Of a DNA stretch of 64,000 bases, positions 11,590 to 23,669 are shown piece by piece. Under the pieces are notes generated by a model that was not told the origin of the DNA, did no database searches, and saw nothing but the letters and a program-made list of their open reading frames with translations. Made by a program: the position numbers and the translations under genes. Position 1 is the first letter of the stretch. The number at the start of each line of letters is the position of its first letter. Source of the stretch: Maratus speciosus (lineage: Eukaryota > Arthropoda > Arachnida > Araneae > Salticidae); the NCBI GenBank assembly GCA_963932465.1, contig OZ010787.1, positions 34,848,087-34,912,086 on the forward strand, written 5' to 3'.

Positions 11590-11876
11590 CGCGTAACCAT
11601 CCAATACGCATTTTTGCCTCGGTCTTCTCTCTATCCCTCCCTGCCCTTATTACTTTCCGAACCCAAACTGGGAGCGAGTGAAGGTATGAATTTCTCGGGA
11701 CCAATTCTACCGAAGAGAATTCCTTCGGCAGTTGTCCCTTGAATTTGCGGCGCAGAGGTCGGTTTTACAGCTCTGGCTCTTCCGCAACCTTTGTACACGA
11801 TCTAGGATTAATCTCAGGGATGCTTTTCGATTCGCTTTCAGCCTGGATATTAAGCCCGCCTTATGGTTTCATCACG
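11590..11876 (+). other. Possible non-coding first exon and promoter patch
   Basis: This patch is clearly less AT-rich than the several kilobases around it. It contains a CCAAT pentamer near 11600 and a pyrimidine-rich stretch at about 11625-11660. It ends in CACG|GTAAGAG, a good match to a metazoan 5' splice donor, with the GT at 11877. Two overlapping open frames cross it but neither starts at an ATG, so if it is an exon it is probably untranslated or internal. A partial copy of the donor region (GTTTCATCATGGTATAAGAC) recurs at about 12715. No transcript evidence is available to me. Confidence 0.3.
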
Positions 11877-11929
11877 GTAAGAGACAATATTTCATTTTTT
11901 TTTTTAATGGTCCAGGGGAAAGGGTATAA

Positions 11930-12090
11930 TTTAATTAAACTTTTTTTAAACTTTGAAGTAAATGTTTGGATTTTAAAAATTTTATTTATATATATATATA
12001 TCAATATATATTTTTTTTTATGTACTACGCATATGGGTAAATTTTTCACATATGAAAACTAGAGTAATATTAAGGTAAATGTTTTCATAG

Positions 12091-12157
<67 letters not shown>

Positions 12158-14460
12158 GAATAATTAACATTTAAAATATTTAAACTTTTTTCTCTTCTCC
12201 CAGCCTCTCCTTCAAAAAAAAAAAAAAAAAAAAAAAAGTACAGTATATTTAATTCAAATTTCATACAAATTAATTATCATAGTAATAATAATTAATTAAT
12301 AATAATTAATTAATAATAATCAATTATCATACAAATTAATTATCATAGTAATAATAATTAATTATTAATAATCAATTATCATACAAATTAATTTTCATAG
12401 AAATTAAATTATAAATATTTATTTAAAAGTAAATCAAATATAAATTTTTAAATCTGTCTCTTTAATAATTAAAAATTTCACTGACTTAATTAAATAAAAA
12501 CTCTATACTTTTTATTTTAATTTAGAATAGATTATTAAACATTTTGTGCCATATGAAATATTTTGTTTTCTAAAATAAAGATATTTGTATTTTAAATAAC
12601 GGAATTCTATATTTTTTATTTTGGGGAAAAAATATATAAATTGGGAAAATTCCATAACTATTTTAAACACCTTATACCATTTTATATTTTAAATGAACAA
12701 CCTTAGAAAATGTGTTTCATCATGGTATAAGACAATATTTCATTTTTTTAAATACTCGAGGTGGAAGGGAGTAGTAAACAAAATGATGATGAAAATTTAT
12801 TTTACTGAAACTTAATTGAAGGGACCAAAAACAGTTTAGTTTAAAAAAATTAGAGTTTTTGAAAAGAAAAACTAAAGAGAAATATTTTCTGAAAATAAAA
12901 ATTGCAGTAAAAATATTTTTCTAATTATGCTAGTTATGACTAAAAATATATCAGGAATTCTCTGTAGACAATTATTTAAAAAATAGTTTAAAATGATATC
13001 AAAATGTACTTTTTAAAAAATTGCATGGAGATCTCTTGAAATCTTAATATTTTATATGGCAAGAAAATCTCTCGGAGTATATCTAAATTTTTACACTGGA
13101 TTTTAGATTATTTATTTTTAGACTTTTATGCATATGTAAACTGTATTATTTTTTTTCTTTAGAAAAAAAAAATGAGCTTATTTTCAATATTATTTTAAAA
13201 TTAGAAATTTTTAATAAAATAACTAAAAACTTGGGTTTAAAATGTCCTAAAAATATCTGAAGTATGTTCATAAAAAGAGGTGACTATTTTAAGATTATGT
13301 GAAATACACATTACCTATCAAGAAAATCTTACTAATTGTTTTTTAATTTTTAAACATATAAATTGTATAATAGAAAAATTTTCTGAAATCGTATATTTAC
13401 ACAGCAGTTTTTTTTATTACTGCTAAAAGAAATAAAAAATGCGATTTTAAACTATATAACTTCCAACATATGAAGTGTCGAAAATTGTGATTTTTTTTTT
13501 CGACTTTTAATAGCCCCATGACTTCTTAAACATTAAAAAAATTCATTTACAGAAAAGAAAAAGAAAATTGCCTCTCTACATTGTACTTTGTAGTTTTGGT
13601 TACCACAGCAGGAAATTACAATTTATTTTACATATGCTATAATCTATAAAAATTACCATAATTAATTAGAAAATGCTTTTAATAAAAGTTAATCTTTCAA
13701 AACAGTTTAAAAAGGAGAAAAAGAAAAGAAAAAAAATTCTCGAAATTATATTCTTTAAATTCACATTGATAATTTTTTATATAATTGTTTTACCAGAGTT
13801 ATTATTTTTTTCTTAATGCAAAGTAGATATGGGAAATTTAATAATTTATTTATTTATGTGTGTTATTTCTTCAGTATAAATATAAATAAAATTTTCATGG
13901 ATGAAAACTTGAATAAAATTAAAAAAAAATTCTCAGAGAAATTGATTTTCGTAAGCACAATTAGCATTTAAAATAATTTAATTTTTTAAATGGGGAATCC
14001 AACTATATTTATTTTTATCAAAAACTTAATTTTGTTAATGAACAATACAAATTAATGAAAGGCCGCTTTAGAAAACCCGCCGAAACTTGAAATACTAGTT
14101 GGTGCTAATTCGCACTAGTTCACGGGTTAAAAATCTAAAATACTGTCTCTTTAATAATTAAATATTTCCTAGCATTAACTAATTAAAAATCTCATTAATT
14201 TTTTTTAATTTCAAACTGATTATTAAGTATTTTTAGTGCTGTAATGTTTTTTTTTTTAATTCTGCGAAGGGCCAAAAGAGTTTAAATAAAAGATATCAGA
14301 TAAGAATATTTCAAATAAGAGAAAATATATACTTTTCATTTTGTAAACATATAAATAAAATTAATTATGAAAACTAGCTAAATATTGTAACCATTTTAGA
14401 CCTTTTTATTATATAATGTAAATATATGTATAAAACCATTATAGAATATAACAAATAATC
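11930..14460. repeat. Low-complexity AT tract with (TA)n microsatellite
   Basis: No gene is visible. A (TA)n run lies at about 12110-12146, flanked by poly-A and poly-T. A degenerate tandem AT repeat built around ACAAATTAATTATCATAG lies at 12260-12400. The remainder is plain AT-rich sequence. Confidence 0.6.
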
Positions 14461-14465
14461 ATCTT

Positions 14466-15389
14466 CAGTCAACTCCCTGTAATCCGCACAGCTTGGGACC
14501 ACAGGTTGTGCAGATTATAGAATTTTGTGTATTATAGGTCATTAGTTTGTTTACATTTTTTCTCTTCTAATTTTACAGTAATTAATTAGTAATGTATAAA
14601 TTAATTGGTAAAAAAGAAAGATGATGTAACACATCGTGTTATTTAATTAAAAAATGCAATATATTTAACGAAAAATATTTACATTTTATAATACAATTTC
14701 TTTTGTTTGTTTTTATAATTTTCAAAGACAGTATCAAATGTCATTGGTTGGGAACTTTTGGTCCAGTATTTTTTTCTTGCAGTCTATAGTCATTATTTCT
14801 TGTTCTAAAACAAAACTCTGTTTCTGAAGAAAATGTAGATATTTATGGCCAAACCCTGCTCAAGTATTACTTTTCCACATTCATCATCAGATTATGTGTC
14901 ATAATTATTCTGATTTTCAGTAGAGTTTAACAGAGTAGTACTTATAATGTCATCATCAGGGAAACTCTCTGCAAGTAGATCTTCACCTTGGGAGAACACC
15001 CATTCAATTGTATTTTATCCATTCAAGAAATCGGGCACAACAGTTAGTGAATATTTTACAAAACACAAAAGTTCTGCAGATCTGTTTTGTACTATCCAAA
15101 CTTAAACCAACAAAGTCAACATCATCATCATCACTGTCTAGATACTGGCCACAAAAAAAATCCTGATTTTTCCTTTTTTTTTAATTTGAAAAATAAAGTT
15201 TTACTTCATTCAAATGCAAAAAAATGAAGAGGGAGAAAACTGAATACCGATCGTCAAGCAAATTGCTGTCATTTTGAATTTCTTTTGCAAAGTTAATGGT
15301 AACTGAATTTTCATTGTTTACATCTGAAACAGTGTGCGGATTATAGGCATTTTCGGATTATAGAGTTGTGGATTAGAGGGAGTTGACTG
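14466..15389 (-). mobile_element. pogo/Tigger-like element, 924 bp, internally deleted
   Basis: The left end CAGTCAACTCCCTGTAATCC is inverted at the right end, with one mismatch over 20 bases; the repeat extends inward with ATTATAG segments. TA follows the right end at 15390; the left TA is mutated. CAGT ends with an AATCC block resemble Tigger/pogo elements. A minus-strand remnant of the transposase C-terminus is present, so it looks like a deletion derivative rather than a pure MITE. Confidence 0.75.
14775..15140 (-). pseudogene. pogo-like transposase C-terminal remnant
   Basis: Read on the minus strand, a stretch near 15010-14880 encodes EWVFSQGEDLLAESFPDDDI followed, after an in-frame TAA, by SDDECGKVILEQGLAINIY. 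Acidic C-termini with a DDDI-type motif and a helical tail are usual after the DDE domain in pogo/CENP-B-like transposases. A further acidic stretch (LDSDDDDVDF, about 15120-15140) lies upstream. The DNA-binding and catalytic domains are absent. The match is by pattern only, and assignment to pogo-like proteins depends partly on the element ends. Confidence 0.5.
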
Positions 15390-15391
15390 TA

Positions 15392-16420
15392 TTTCAAATA
15401 TAATTTATAAATTGAGTATCAGGACACGATGCAAATATTATGCATTTTAAATTTGGAAGAGCAATTATTAAATTAACTAATCAGTAATGAAATTTAAATA
15501 AGATTCAAATATTATAACATTTAAATTTGGCAAATGTTCAATATTAACAGGAAGCCGAATGCATATATAGGAAATCAGAAATATTTGACATATTTTGTCA
15601 AACTATTTCTAACTAAAACATTTTAACAAATGAAAAAAGACTAGAAAAAAATGAAACCATTAACAGCACCATTAAATCCATTGTCCGAAATGCAGTATAA
15701 ACATATTGGAAAATACATAAATTCAATTAGAAAAACCATAAAAGAAATGGAAAAAGTATACATTTAATTAGCAGCTTTTACCTACAGTGACCTTTCACAT
15801 GTACGACCTTTAACGGACAGTAGAAAACAGTTGTAAAAATGAGAATCATTCAATTATATTATATTACAAAGTTTAAAATATAATAGCATTGCAAATATTA
15901 ACATATGTTTTTTTTCTTCCGAAATTGAAATTTAATTAGATTTACACAAACCAATTTAATTGTATTGATTTACAGCGTTTTAAAAAAATATGTTGTAGTG
16001 TCAGTTAGTTTTCGTTGGCAGGTATTGCATAAATACATCGTTCTGACTATGACAAAAATATAAATTGAAAGAGGAGAATTATTTTTAGATAAGGTAATAC
16101 AAAGGCAAATTATGCGTGCGAAAGAATAAGGGGACGTTACTTTGCTTGCTGGAATAGAAGTAAGTAAATTCAACAATAACGAGATCAAAAGATTAGACAT
16201 TCTAAGTTTTAAATTATTTTTATAACACTATTTTTATTTTTAAAAAAATCATTGAAATTTGCATGGAAAAAATTAAACAAGATTAAGAATAAGAATTAAA
16301 TTTTAAAAAGTTAAATCAGATAAAGGTTAAGAGAGATGCCAAAAAGGCTATTGTAGTGTTGTATAAGTGAGAGATAATTTAGCATATGTGTGAGAAGTTT
16401 TATTTTCCGTAAGGCGCTGG
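15392..16420. other. No recognisable feature
   Basis: AT-rich sequence; short open frames only. Nothing supportable was found. Confidence 0.4.
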
Positions 16421-16550
16421 CTGGTTACTGGACAAAGTGTGGCGGAATCGAATACCGACTGTGGTACTCATGTTTACAGTGTGTCGGATTCCACTTTAAA
16501 CGCAGGTTCCGTTCTATTTAACCATCTTGTTCAAAAGATAACCGTAGCGC

Positions 16551-16577
16551 CCAAACTCATAAGTTTGGCGCTGCTTG
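16551..16577. repeat. Short hairpin, AGCGCCCAAACT / AGTTTGGCGCT
   Basis: An inverted repeat with arms of about 11 bp around a short loop lies in a slightly GC-richer patch (16400-16660). It may be a relic of a small palindromic element. No function can be assigned. Confidence 0.4.
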
Positions 16578-16659
16578 GATTTGAAATAATGAGAGGGCAA
16601 AGTATGTTTATTTTATGGTTTGTGCAGAACCATTAATTTTGTGTAAAATAGGGGTGTTG

Positions 16660-17550
16660 GTCGGGGGGTTATGCTTAAAACATCAAAGATGCATATAGAA
16701 AAGTCTAGTAAGAAGAGGTTATACTCATATATAATTTAACACTATTGTTGAAAGAAATCGATAATATTTATTTCAACGCTAATTAAGAGAAAACTACGAT
16801 GTATTTAAAGGAAATAAATAGTTCAAAATTCGCCATATATTATTGCTAAAAAATCGAATTGCATTGGATGGTTATATGATTATTAGCATCCTTTGGAATC
16901 TATAGGACATAAGTAAGTTAAAATTAAATTTAAAAAATCAAAAAACCCGACTGCGTAAAAAGCGAACTAATTAATTATTTCTCATCAATGTAAAACTATT
17001 TTTTTTTTCATTTCCTACTATTAGCTCACACTCTCGTTATATATATCTTGTTCAAATTTTCAATTGTTAATAAAATACTTATTATTCATCCAATCAAGCT
17101 CAAATAATTTTTTTAAAACTTGTAGTGGATGAAACTTGATGTTAATCCAGTTTTTTCAAATATTAATTCATTAAAATTAAATTAATTAATTTTCAATAAT
17201 CGAGAGAGCCCTCTTCTTGATCAAGGTAAAACTGAGAGAGCCTTCTTCTTGATCAAGGCATTTTAAGCGCCACTCAAGAGAAAAGAAGAATGTGAGAAAA
17301 AAAATTCTCTTATTGACTTAAGTAGGAATTAAAATATTTTTTTATATTGTTTATATTACTTACCTATTTTTTTTTATTTACTTGTATTGAAGACTTTTAA
17401 GTTGTGTTTAATGGTTCCTATCTATAAACACTGTTTTGATGAGGTCTATAGATGTCTATGATGGTTAGAGTTGCAGTAAAGCTAGAGATCCACAATACAT
17501 ACACAACTTCCAGGTTGTATAATATTTTAACGGAACTTCTTGCTGTAAAA
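16660..17550. repeat. AT-rich stretch with one 30 bp tandem duplication
   Basis: The only structure seen is a direct duplication around 17204-17260, where TTCTTGATCAAGG preceded by GAGAGAGCC occurs twice about 30 bases apart. No gene is visible. Confidence 0.5.
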
Positions 17551-17559
17551 TAGTCAATG

Positions 17560-17835
17560 AAACATCGTCTTCATTTTGAAAGACCTATCCAATGATATGC
17601 CACTCAATAGGGTGCGTATTTGTTTTTCGTCTCTACCGCCATTTTGTATTTTACGGCCGCCATTTTTAATTTATAAAAACTAAACCTAGCCTATAACCAT
17701 CGGGGTGTTAAGACGAATTGATAGAGAGACCTCATTCATTAAAATCCATCCAGCCGTTGGGATGTTTCGAGGGTATAAAGAAATCCACATACACAGATAC
17801 GCGTGAAACACATAACCCATCTTTTCAGTCGGGTA
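17560..17835 (+). repeat. Dispersed repeat remnant with CATCCAGCCGTT motif
   Basis: A GC-richer segment contains GAAAGACCTATCCAATGAT near its start and AAAATCCATCCAGCCGTT near its end, followed by a CACATACACAGATACGCG stretch. Such blocks occur in dispersed arthropod repeats by general recollection. Borders and class are not established here. Confidence 0.4.
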
Positions 17836-17839
17836 AAAA

Positions 17840-20755
17840 TATTTTTCAAATGGCAGAATTCAGTGCGATTTCTATTCAATTTTAAAGTTTGCAACGGTGT
17901 TTATACTCATTTAGCATAGAAATTAACCCATTATCTGTTTTTTTAATATGCTTTCCATATTTGAACTTAAATATTTTCCCGATTAAAATGATTTGGTGAA
18001 TGTGTCAGGAAATAGAGAATCTGGGTAAGAGAATATTGTTGACAAATAGTTCTAAAAGGCTATGTTACATGTATATATTTTACATTACAACGCCAAAAAA
18101 AAAAAAAAAAAAAAAAAAAACCGTATTTTGCCAGTAAAATTTTGGTGTTTTCACGGATTATTTTTACAGATGTAAAATATAAATAAATCCTACAGATTTA
18201 GTGCAAATGACAATTAAAGTAAACCTTTAGCACTGCTATTTCTCAAGTGTATTCTTAAATCCACATTCGTTGCTTTTTGACATTAATGAACTCGCTTTCA
18301 TCGGAAAAAATAAATTAAGTAAAAATACAGAATTTGTATTGGAAATATAAATATGATTTTTTTTAAATTATTACGCTGAATTTTCATGATCTCAACTCTA
18401 AAGACCAGGCACTAGACTACTCAAGACAATAGAGTTTCACACATTGGAAACATGCACTAAATCACTTTAGATTCGCAATTTAATTTTTTCTCTATAACTT
18501 AATGAAGATATATTATTTTTCCGATCGCTAATTGTGAAGTTCTTGAAGGAAATCACCTGACAAAAATCTTCTTTGAATCCGTTATTTTTAAGTGGCAGAA
18601 AATATTTAAAAGTTAAATTATAAATATGTGGTTTCATTCTGTCAATTAGTTTTAGCTACAGATACCACGAAAAAAGATCTTTAACAATAGCCAATAAAAT
18701 ATGTTACAGTTTGATATTTTTCATTTCAATACAATCTTCATCGGACAGTGTGCTATGCTAACAATATTGCAATTCGCGTTTTTAATATTTATTAGTGCCT
18801 TTATCTTTTCTTTAAATGCTCACATCGCAAAATATGCGCCTTCGCGGTAGTTATACAGTCTGCATAACTAATGCAATATAAATATTAAAAAATATATAAT
18901 AAAATAATAAATTCAGCTAGTTTATGCGTGTAATATAAGATTATGAGTTCTAAATTTTAAACACCCCAATGCTTATGTAATAAATAAGTTGCATTAAAAT
19001 AATAAAATAATGGAAGATTATAAAATCAAATATCATCTTCTGTTTTGATATTTTTTTTTCTTTTTTGGATAATAGTTATGCATAACGCAATTTACTAACA
19101 ATAGTATTCGTAATAATAATAAAACTTCGTTTCATTAGAAAAAGAAATTAAAGAAATTGCCGAAAATATTACATTCATGTAAGGCTGTTATATCAAACAC
19201 CTTACTTTTTTATACTAATTCAAAATCTCTTTTATATATGCAAGAATAAACAATCAAATACAGATGTTCAGATGCGGAGAATCGAACAATTTTCCTATAA
19301 AAGTAACGCACCTTTTAGAAAAAAACTATCAAAGCTGACATCAGGGAACCTATTTTTGCAACACAATTATGAAAAAAAAGGGGGGGGGGGGAGGGTCAGC
19401 AATTAGTAAACAATTATAATCAAAATGTTAAAAGATTACTAACTTTATGAGAAAACGGTGAAAGTTTCCGATTTTGTTAATTCTGAAAAGAACATCCAAA
19501 AATCCCGTCTGTGTAGGTACGAAGATGAGTCCGTGTCAGAAAAGTGTTGTGTTTTGTAAGGAAAACAATTATCTTCGACAAATTCGCACACTTTTTAACA
19601 ACACAGAAAGCAGTTAGCCCGTCGTTTTTTAATTAACGGATAATAATTTGCCGACAGTAATTTAACAAAGAAGACCAGAATTTAAATACCCATATTTCTT
19701 ACTTCGTCTTACTACATCAATACTCTGATCAATCATAATATGACACTCTCTCATCAACCTAAACTCTGACTTCTTTGAATCCATTCTCTGTGTTTGAGAT
19801 AAATAGTCAAGGTAAAACTATTTCCTAAAATTTTACCTAATGGCTACAAAGCCAATTTTATCACCTGATTTGTAAATTATTCACACCTTCTTTTGGACAC
19901 CACTTTTCGGAATCCAGTATTACAATACAGCATAAAACTACCATTCTTCTAAAGGCGCCGTCCTAAAGCTGCTGTCTCGTCGCTTAATGCGGTCGCAGAG
20001 TGCGCCTGAATACCTAAGAATGTAAGGGCTTGACGGACTTTTGCCAATAAATTACAAGTTCTCAACACCTAAAAATATGAGATTGAGGCATTAATGTGTT
20101 TCTTTGTCTAATCATCTAATCATGTTGGTGATTTAAATGTTATGGGACCGACTCGTTTACAGAGAGCTCCGATGTAACGAAAGCCCTATTTTAATAAGCG
20201 AAAAGAAAGTGACTAGTCTAATTTTAAAATACACTGCCAAAATCTGTTTTAAAGAAGGAAACTCCGGTGTTACGAGAAGAAAATATGAAAGTTCACCAAA
20301 AATAAATAAATTAATAAATAAAAATTTTCTTATTTTTCTAATCAAAATTCTTCCTTACTTCGCGCATTTTTTGCATTTTGGTTGAAATTAGATGAAATAT
20401 CTCGAAAATCACAGACATCACAATATTTTTTCTGCATTCATTTTAAATAACGTCTGTTTTAACTTGCGTAATTTAAACTAAAATACGCAAGATATAAATA
20501 CAAATCATTTCCCCTTTTTGAGTTCAATGAGTTATCTAGAAAAAAAAAAATGTATCGTGTGAAATAGATATTAAAGAAGTTAATAAAAATAATAGACTAA
20601 TCCTACCAAAATTAAAATTAATAAATGCTTTTTTTTTTTTTAATTTAAGGGTAGATTTTGCAATTCCATTCTTTGCGCATATAAATAAATAAAACATATA
20701 AATAAAACCAATATTTCTAATATGAATTATTTATTTATATTTTAAAACCGTAATC
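17840..20755. other. No recognisable gene; poly-A runs
   Basis: AT-rich sequence. A poly-A run of about 28 bases lies at 18094-18120 and a poly-G run at about 19380-19392. A somewhat GC-richer patch at 19950-20030 shows no motif. Nothing else is supportable. Confidence 0.4.
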
Positions 20756-20760
20756 TGTTT

Positions 20761-22306
20761 TTAGGGTTCCGTACTTAGAAAGTAAAAACGGAACCATTAT
20801 AAGATCACTCCTGTGTCTGTCTGTCACAGACATTTTACTCGTAAACTATGGAACGTGGAAAGTTCAAATTGGGTGAACTAATAAAGACTACTGACCCACA
20901 TATTTACAGATTATTAAACATTTACAAATATTTTTTAGGAAAAATGTAGAAGGGCTAATTACGTAACTCGAAAAAAAAAAAAAAAATCTTTTCTTTGCAT
21001 ATAATGTGAGGCATCGTGTGAAAGCTTTCGTAAATTAAAAATACATTTCTTTTAATTTCAAGTATTATATTTTGAGAGATATCGTCGAAAATGTAGTGCA
21101 TAAATGTGTTCCCCCCCCCCCCTCTATTTCCGAATCTGCTGAAACTAAAATTATGAAAAAATTAGAGGTAGAAGACGTTAATTTAAACCTCGCAGGAAAA
21201 TCATAGCGATTACCCTAGGTCACATAGTTTTTGAGAAAAGCGCATTTTTCCTTTACACACAAATTTCGATTTGCGGGCATTCAGCAAAGCTGTTGAGGAG
21301 CGCTGAAGGTACCTATCGTAGCAAAAGTATAAAAGCATTGTAGATAATGATATTTGAAAAAAATATCGTCGGTAATTAACGGAGATATTAACCCTTACAG
21401 ACACGGACGGTATGGACAGACACAATGACAGGGGCGGCGTACTCTATGTACCATCGGCTTTTAAGCCTAGATAACCATTTTTGATGATACATTTGTGTAA
21501 TACAATGTCCAGTAGCAGTATAAAAGCAATAAAAGGCAAATTGTTAAAAACAGACTAATTTAATTAGAATTAATCACATAAATACTTTGGGATTCGCCAC
21601 TAGTTTGCTTTGAGTAGATTTCTCAATACGCTTCCCCTATCTTTAAAATTTTATCTGGAAAACGCGGCACGGACCAAGGCGGCGTTGCTACTTTGCAACC
21701 TCCTTTCGAAGCGCGCTTAGAAAAATTCCAAGTTTAAACTTTGAACAAGGGTTTTGTTTTAGCTACACTGTAAAATGAAAAGATTATTACGATGCTGAAT
21801 TTAGTTTTATGAAATGCCAAATGAAGTTTAAATATGCACTACTTTTGTTGTCAGTGCCGAATTAAGTTCATCATAAACACATTACGATAAGATTTAAATA
21901 AGAGTTATACAGAATAGCAATATTTAATATAAAATAATAAAACTTTGTAAAAAATCACCATAAAATAAAAACAATACATAGGACGCATTTCGAGCTAAAA
22001 ATATTAACTGCTCGTCATCAGCTTTACAAAGTTTTGTTATTTTAAATGCACATATCGCCAGTTTTCGGTGCTGTTTGCAATATTTGATATTATTTAGGCT
22101 TAATATCTCTTTGAACTTTTACAATATACCCATTCATACTTTTCTAGTATGTACAATTATACCCAATTCTACGTTGTATAGTTTGTTTTACAAAGCCTTA
22201 TTTTTCTTTTGTACCGATTTTTTTATTAATGCAGTTAATAATTCGTATATTTATTGTACGGAATCCTCTGAGTGCGAGTTATACTCGCACTTGCCCGTTT
22301 ATTATA
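20761..22306 (+). repeat. About 1.5 kb dispersed repeat, left copy of an inverted pair
   Basis: The segment opens with TTAGGGTTCCGTACTTAG and a CTGTCTGTCTGTC-type stretch. It closes with the hairpin GTGCGAGT..ACTCGCAC (about 22271-22290). The same blocks occur in reverse order and on the opposite strand at 37946-39416. Shared internal blocks include AACTTTCCACGTT-type, ATTCGGAAATAGA, GCAACGCC and TACCCATTCATACTTTT segments. There is no continuous ORF. The copies are diverged, with many substitutions and indels. Confidence 0.75.
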
Positions 22307-22375
22307 AATAACAATTTAAATACCGACTAAAGCAGCAACATGAATGTTCACAAGAGCGCCTTTAAGGTGGCTTTC

Positions 22376-22510
22376 AAATCCGAACGATGTACTTTCCGAC
22401 TCATTCCTGAGTTCATTTTTGCTCTTAAACTCATGAGATTGACTGGTGCCCTTATTCAGAAACTGAATAAATTGTGAGTTTGCGATTTTAGGCCTCCAAA
22501 CCAATTCTAA
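22376..22510 (+). mobile_element. TTAA-type MITE, left-end fragment
   Basis: TTAA (22372-22375) is followed by GGTGGCTTTCAAATCC and TACTTTCCGACTCATTCC. This matches the left half of the family at 30479 and 34294 (reverse). The distal half cannot be followed past about 22510, so the copy appears truncated. Confidence 0.6.
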
Positions 22511-22626
22511 CAGAAAGATGACATGCAGTAAGTATAATTTCAGACGACCCTGTTTTTTTTTTTTTTTTTAATTGTTAGATTTTCGTCAAGAGAAGTTAAA
22601 TAGCCACAGAATCATCACGGTGTTAA

Positions 22627-22930
22627 GAGGCTACTTCAGTCAAGCGAAAAGACCAGTTCACTAGTGCTAATCCTATGGAAGAAATTTATAAAAGTATCTC
22701 GGTTGCATTTCACTATTTTTAATTGATTTTTTTTAAATAGGATAGCTGAGGTTGATCTGTACACAGGTCCTTTTTTACTTTTTCGATTTTGTTTACAGAC
22801 ATTTTTAATGAGGACACTTTCACTTTCGGAACCGGTTTCGATAGTGAAAGCATCCTCTTGAAAAATATTTGCAAACAAAATCGAAAAAGGAAAAAAGGGA
22901 CTTTGTACAGATCAACCTCAGTTATCCTAT

Positions 22931-22968
<38 letters not shown>

Positions 22969-23062
22969 AAAAATATTGAAATGCAACCGAGATATCTTTA
23001 TAAATGTTTTCCATAGGATTAGCATTACCGAACGGGTCTTTCCGCTTGAGTGAAGTAGCCTC
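22627..23062. mobile_element. Palindromic TTAA MITE, 436 bp
   Basis: TTAA lies at 22623-22626 and 23063-23066. The whole interior is one imperfect palindrome: AGAGGCTACTTCAGTCAAGC at the left, its near complement at the right, and inner blocks such as AGGTTGATCTGTAC mirrored around a centre at about 22830-22850. A poly-A run of more than 30 bases interrupts the right arm. The open frames in it are mirror images of each other and not genes. Foldback structure plus TTAA suggests mobilisation by a piggyBac-like transposase. Confidence 0.85.
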
Positions 23063-23069
23063 TTAATGA

Positions 23070-23335
23070 CAATTTCGTCACAAATATATCACAAATTGGT
23101 CACAATGCAACTTCAAAGCTTCGTCGCTTTCGTCACAGGTTTGTCACAAAATTAATGCCAAAATAGTCACAAATGGCACACTTTTCACACATTTGTCACA
23201 CCGTGACTTCACAAAGTGGTCACAATGTGACGTCACAAACGAGCTCTAAAATGGCCATAACAACTTCACATCGACGGTCACAAAGTCACAGTGTGACTTC
23301 ACAACGACGTCGACGTGGCGTCACCGTGCCTTACG
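23070..23335. repeat. Degenerate GTCACAAA / GTGACTTCACAA repeat field
   Basis: The words GTCACA and TCACAA recur about 15 times in 260 bases, in irregular spacing, including TTTGTCACAAA, GTGACTTCACAA and a perfect CRE-like palindrome TGACGTCA at about 23228. No other part of the window has this composition. It is either a degenerate satellite or an internal repeat of an unrecognised element. Confidence 0.65.
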
Positions 23336-23339
23336 GGCT

Positions 23340-23665
23340 ATAACCCTGTTTTTCATGCCCTTTGAGCCCATTTTTAATTTTTTCAAATATCTGTGATAGA
23401 TAATTTTTGGCCCTATTTTTAGAAGTAATAAAAATTTTAAACTTATTTGATATGTACAGAAATTAAGAAGTTATGTGTTTTTTTCGGTTTTCACAAAACC
23501 CCTTCCTATTTCTATCCCCTTGGTCCGATTTTGCCCATTAACAAACTTGACCGAGATTTTATGCCCCTTGATTTTATGTATCGGTTTGGAAGAGATTTGT
23601 GCAGAATTTCCGAAGTTATCTTGTCCATAAAGAAGTGATATATATATAACGTTTCTTACCGAGGG
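23340..23665 (+). repeat. Composite repeat, fragment A
   Basis: This stretch matches parts of the copies at 29796-30110 (reverse), 35095-35365, 36140-36430 and 56015-56300 (reverse). The shared blocks are TTTTGGCCCTATTTTTAG, GGTTTTCACAAAACCCC, TTGACCGAGATTTTATGCCC and GAAGTTATC followed by a GTGATATATATA run. The frame open through these copies has no ATG start and no known motif, so I do not call a gene. Confidence 0.75.
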
Positions 23666-23669
23666 TGGT

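Noticed and set aside
20761..22306. Helitron
   Set aside because: There is a hairpin near one end, but no CTRR terminus and no TC start flush with it, and no replication initiator or helicase sequence is visible.
22636..23016. Paired open frames on opposite strands around 22.6-23.0 kb
   Set aside because: They are mirror images caused by the palindromic MITE at 22627-23062.
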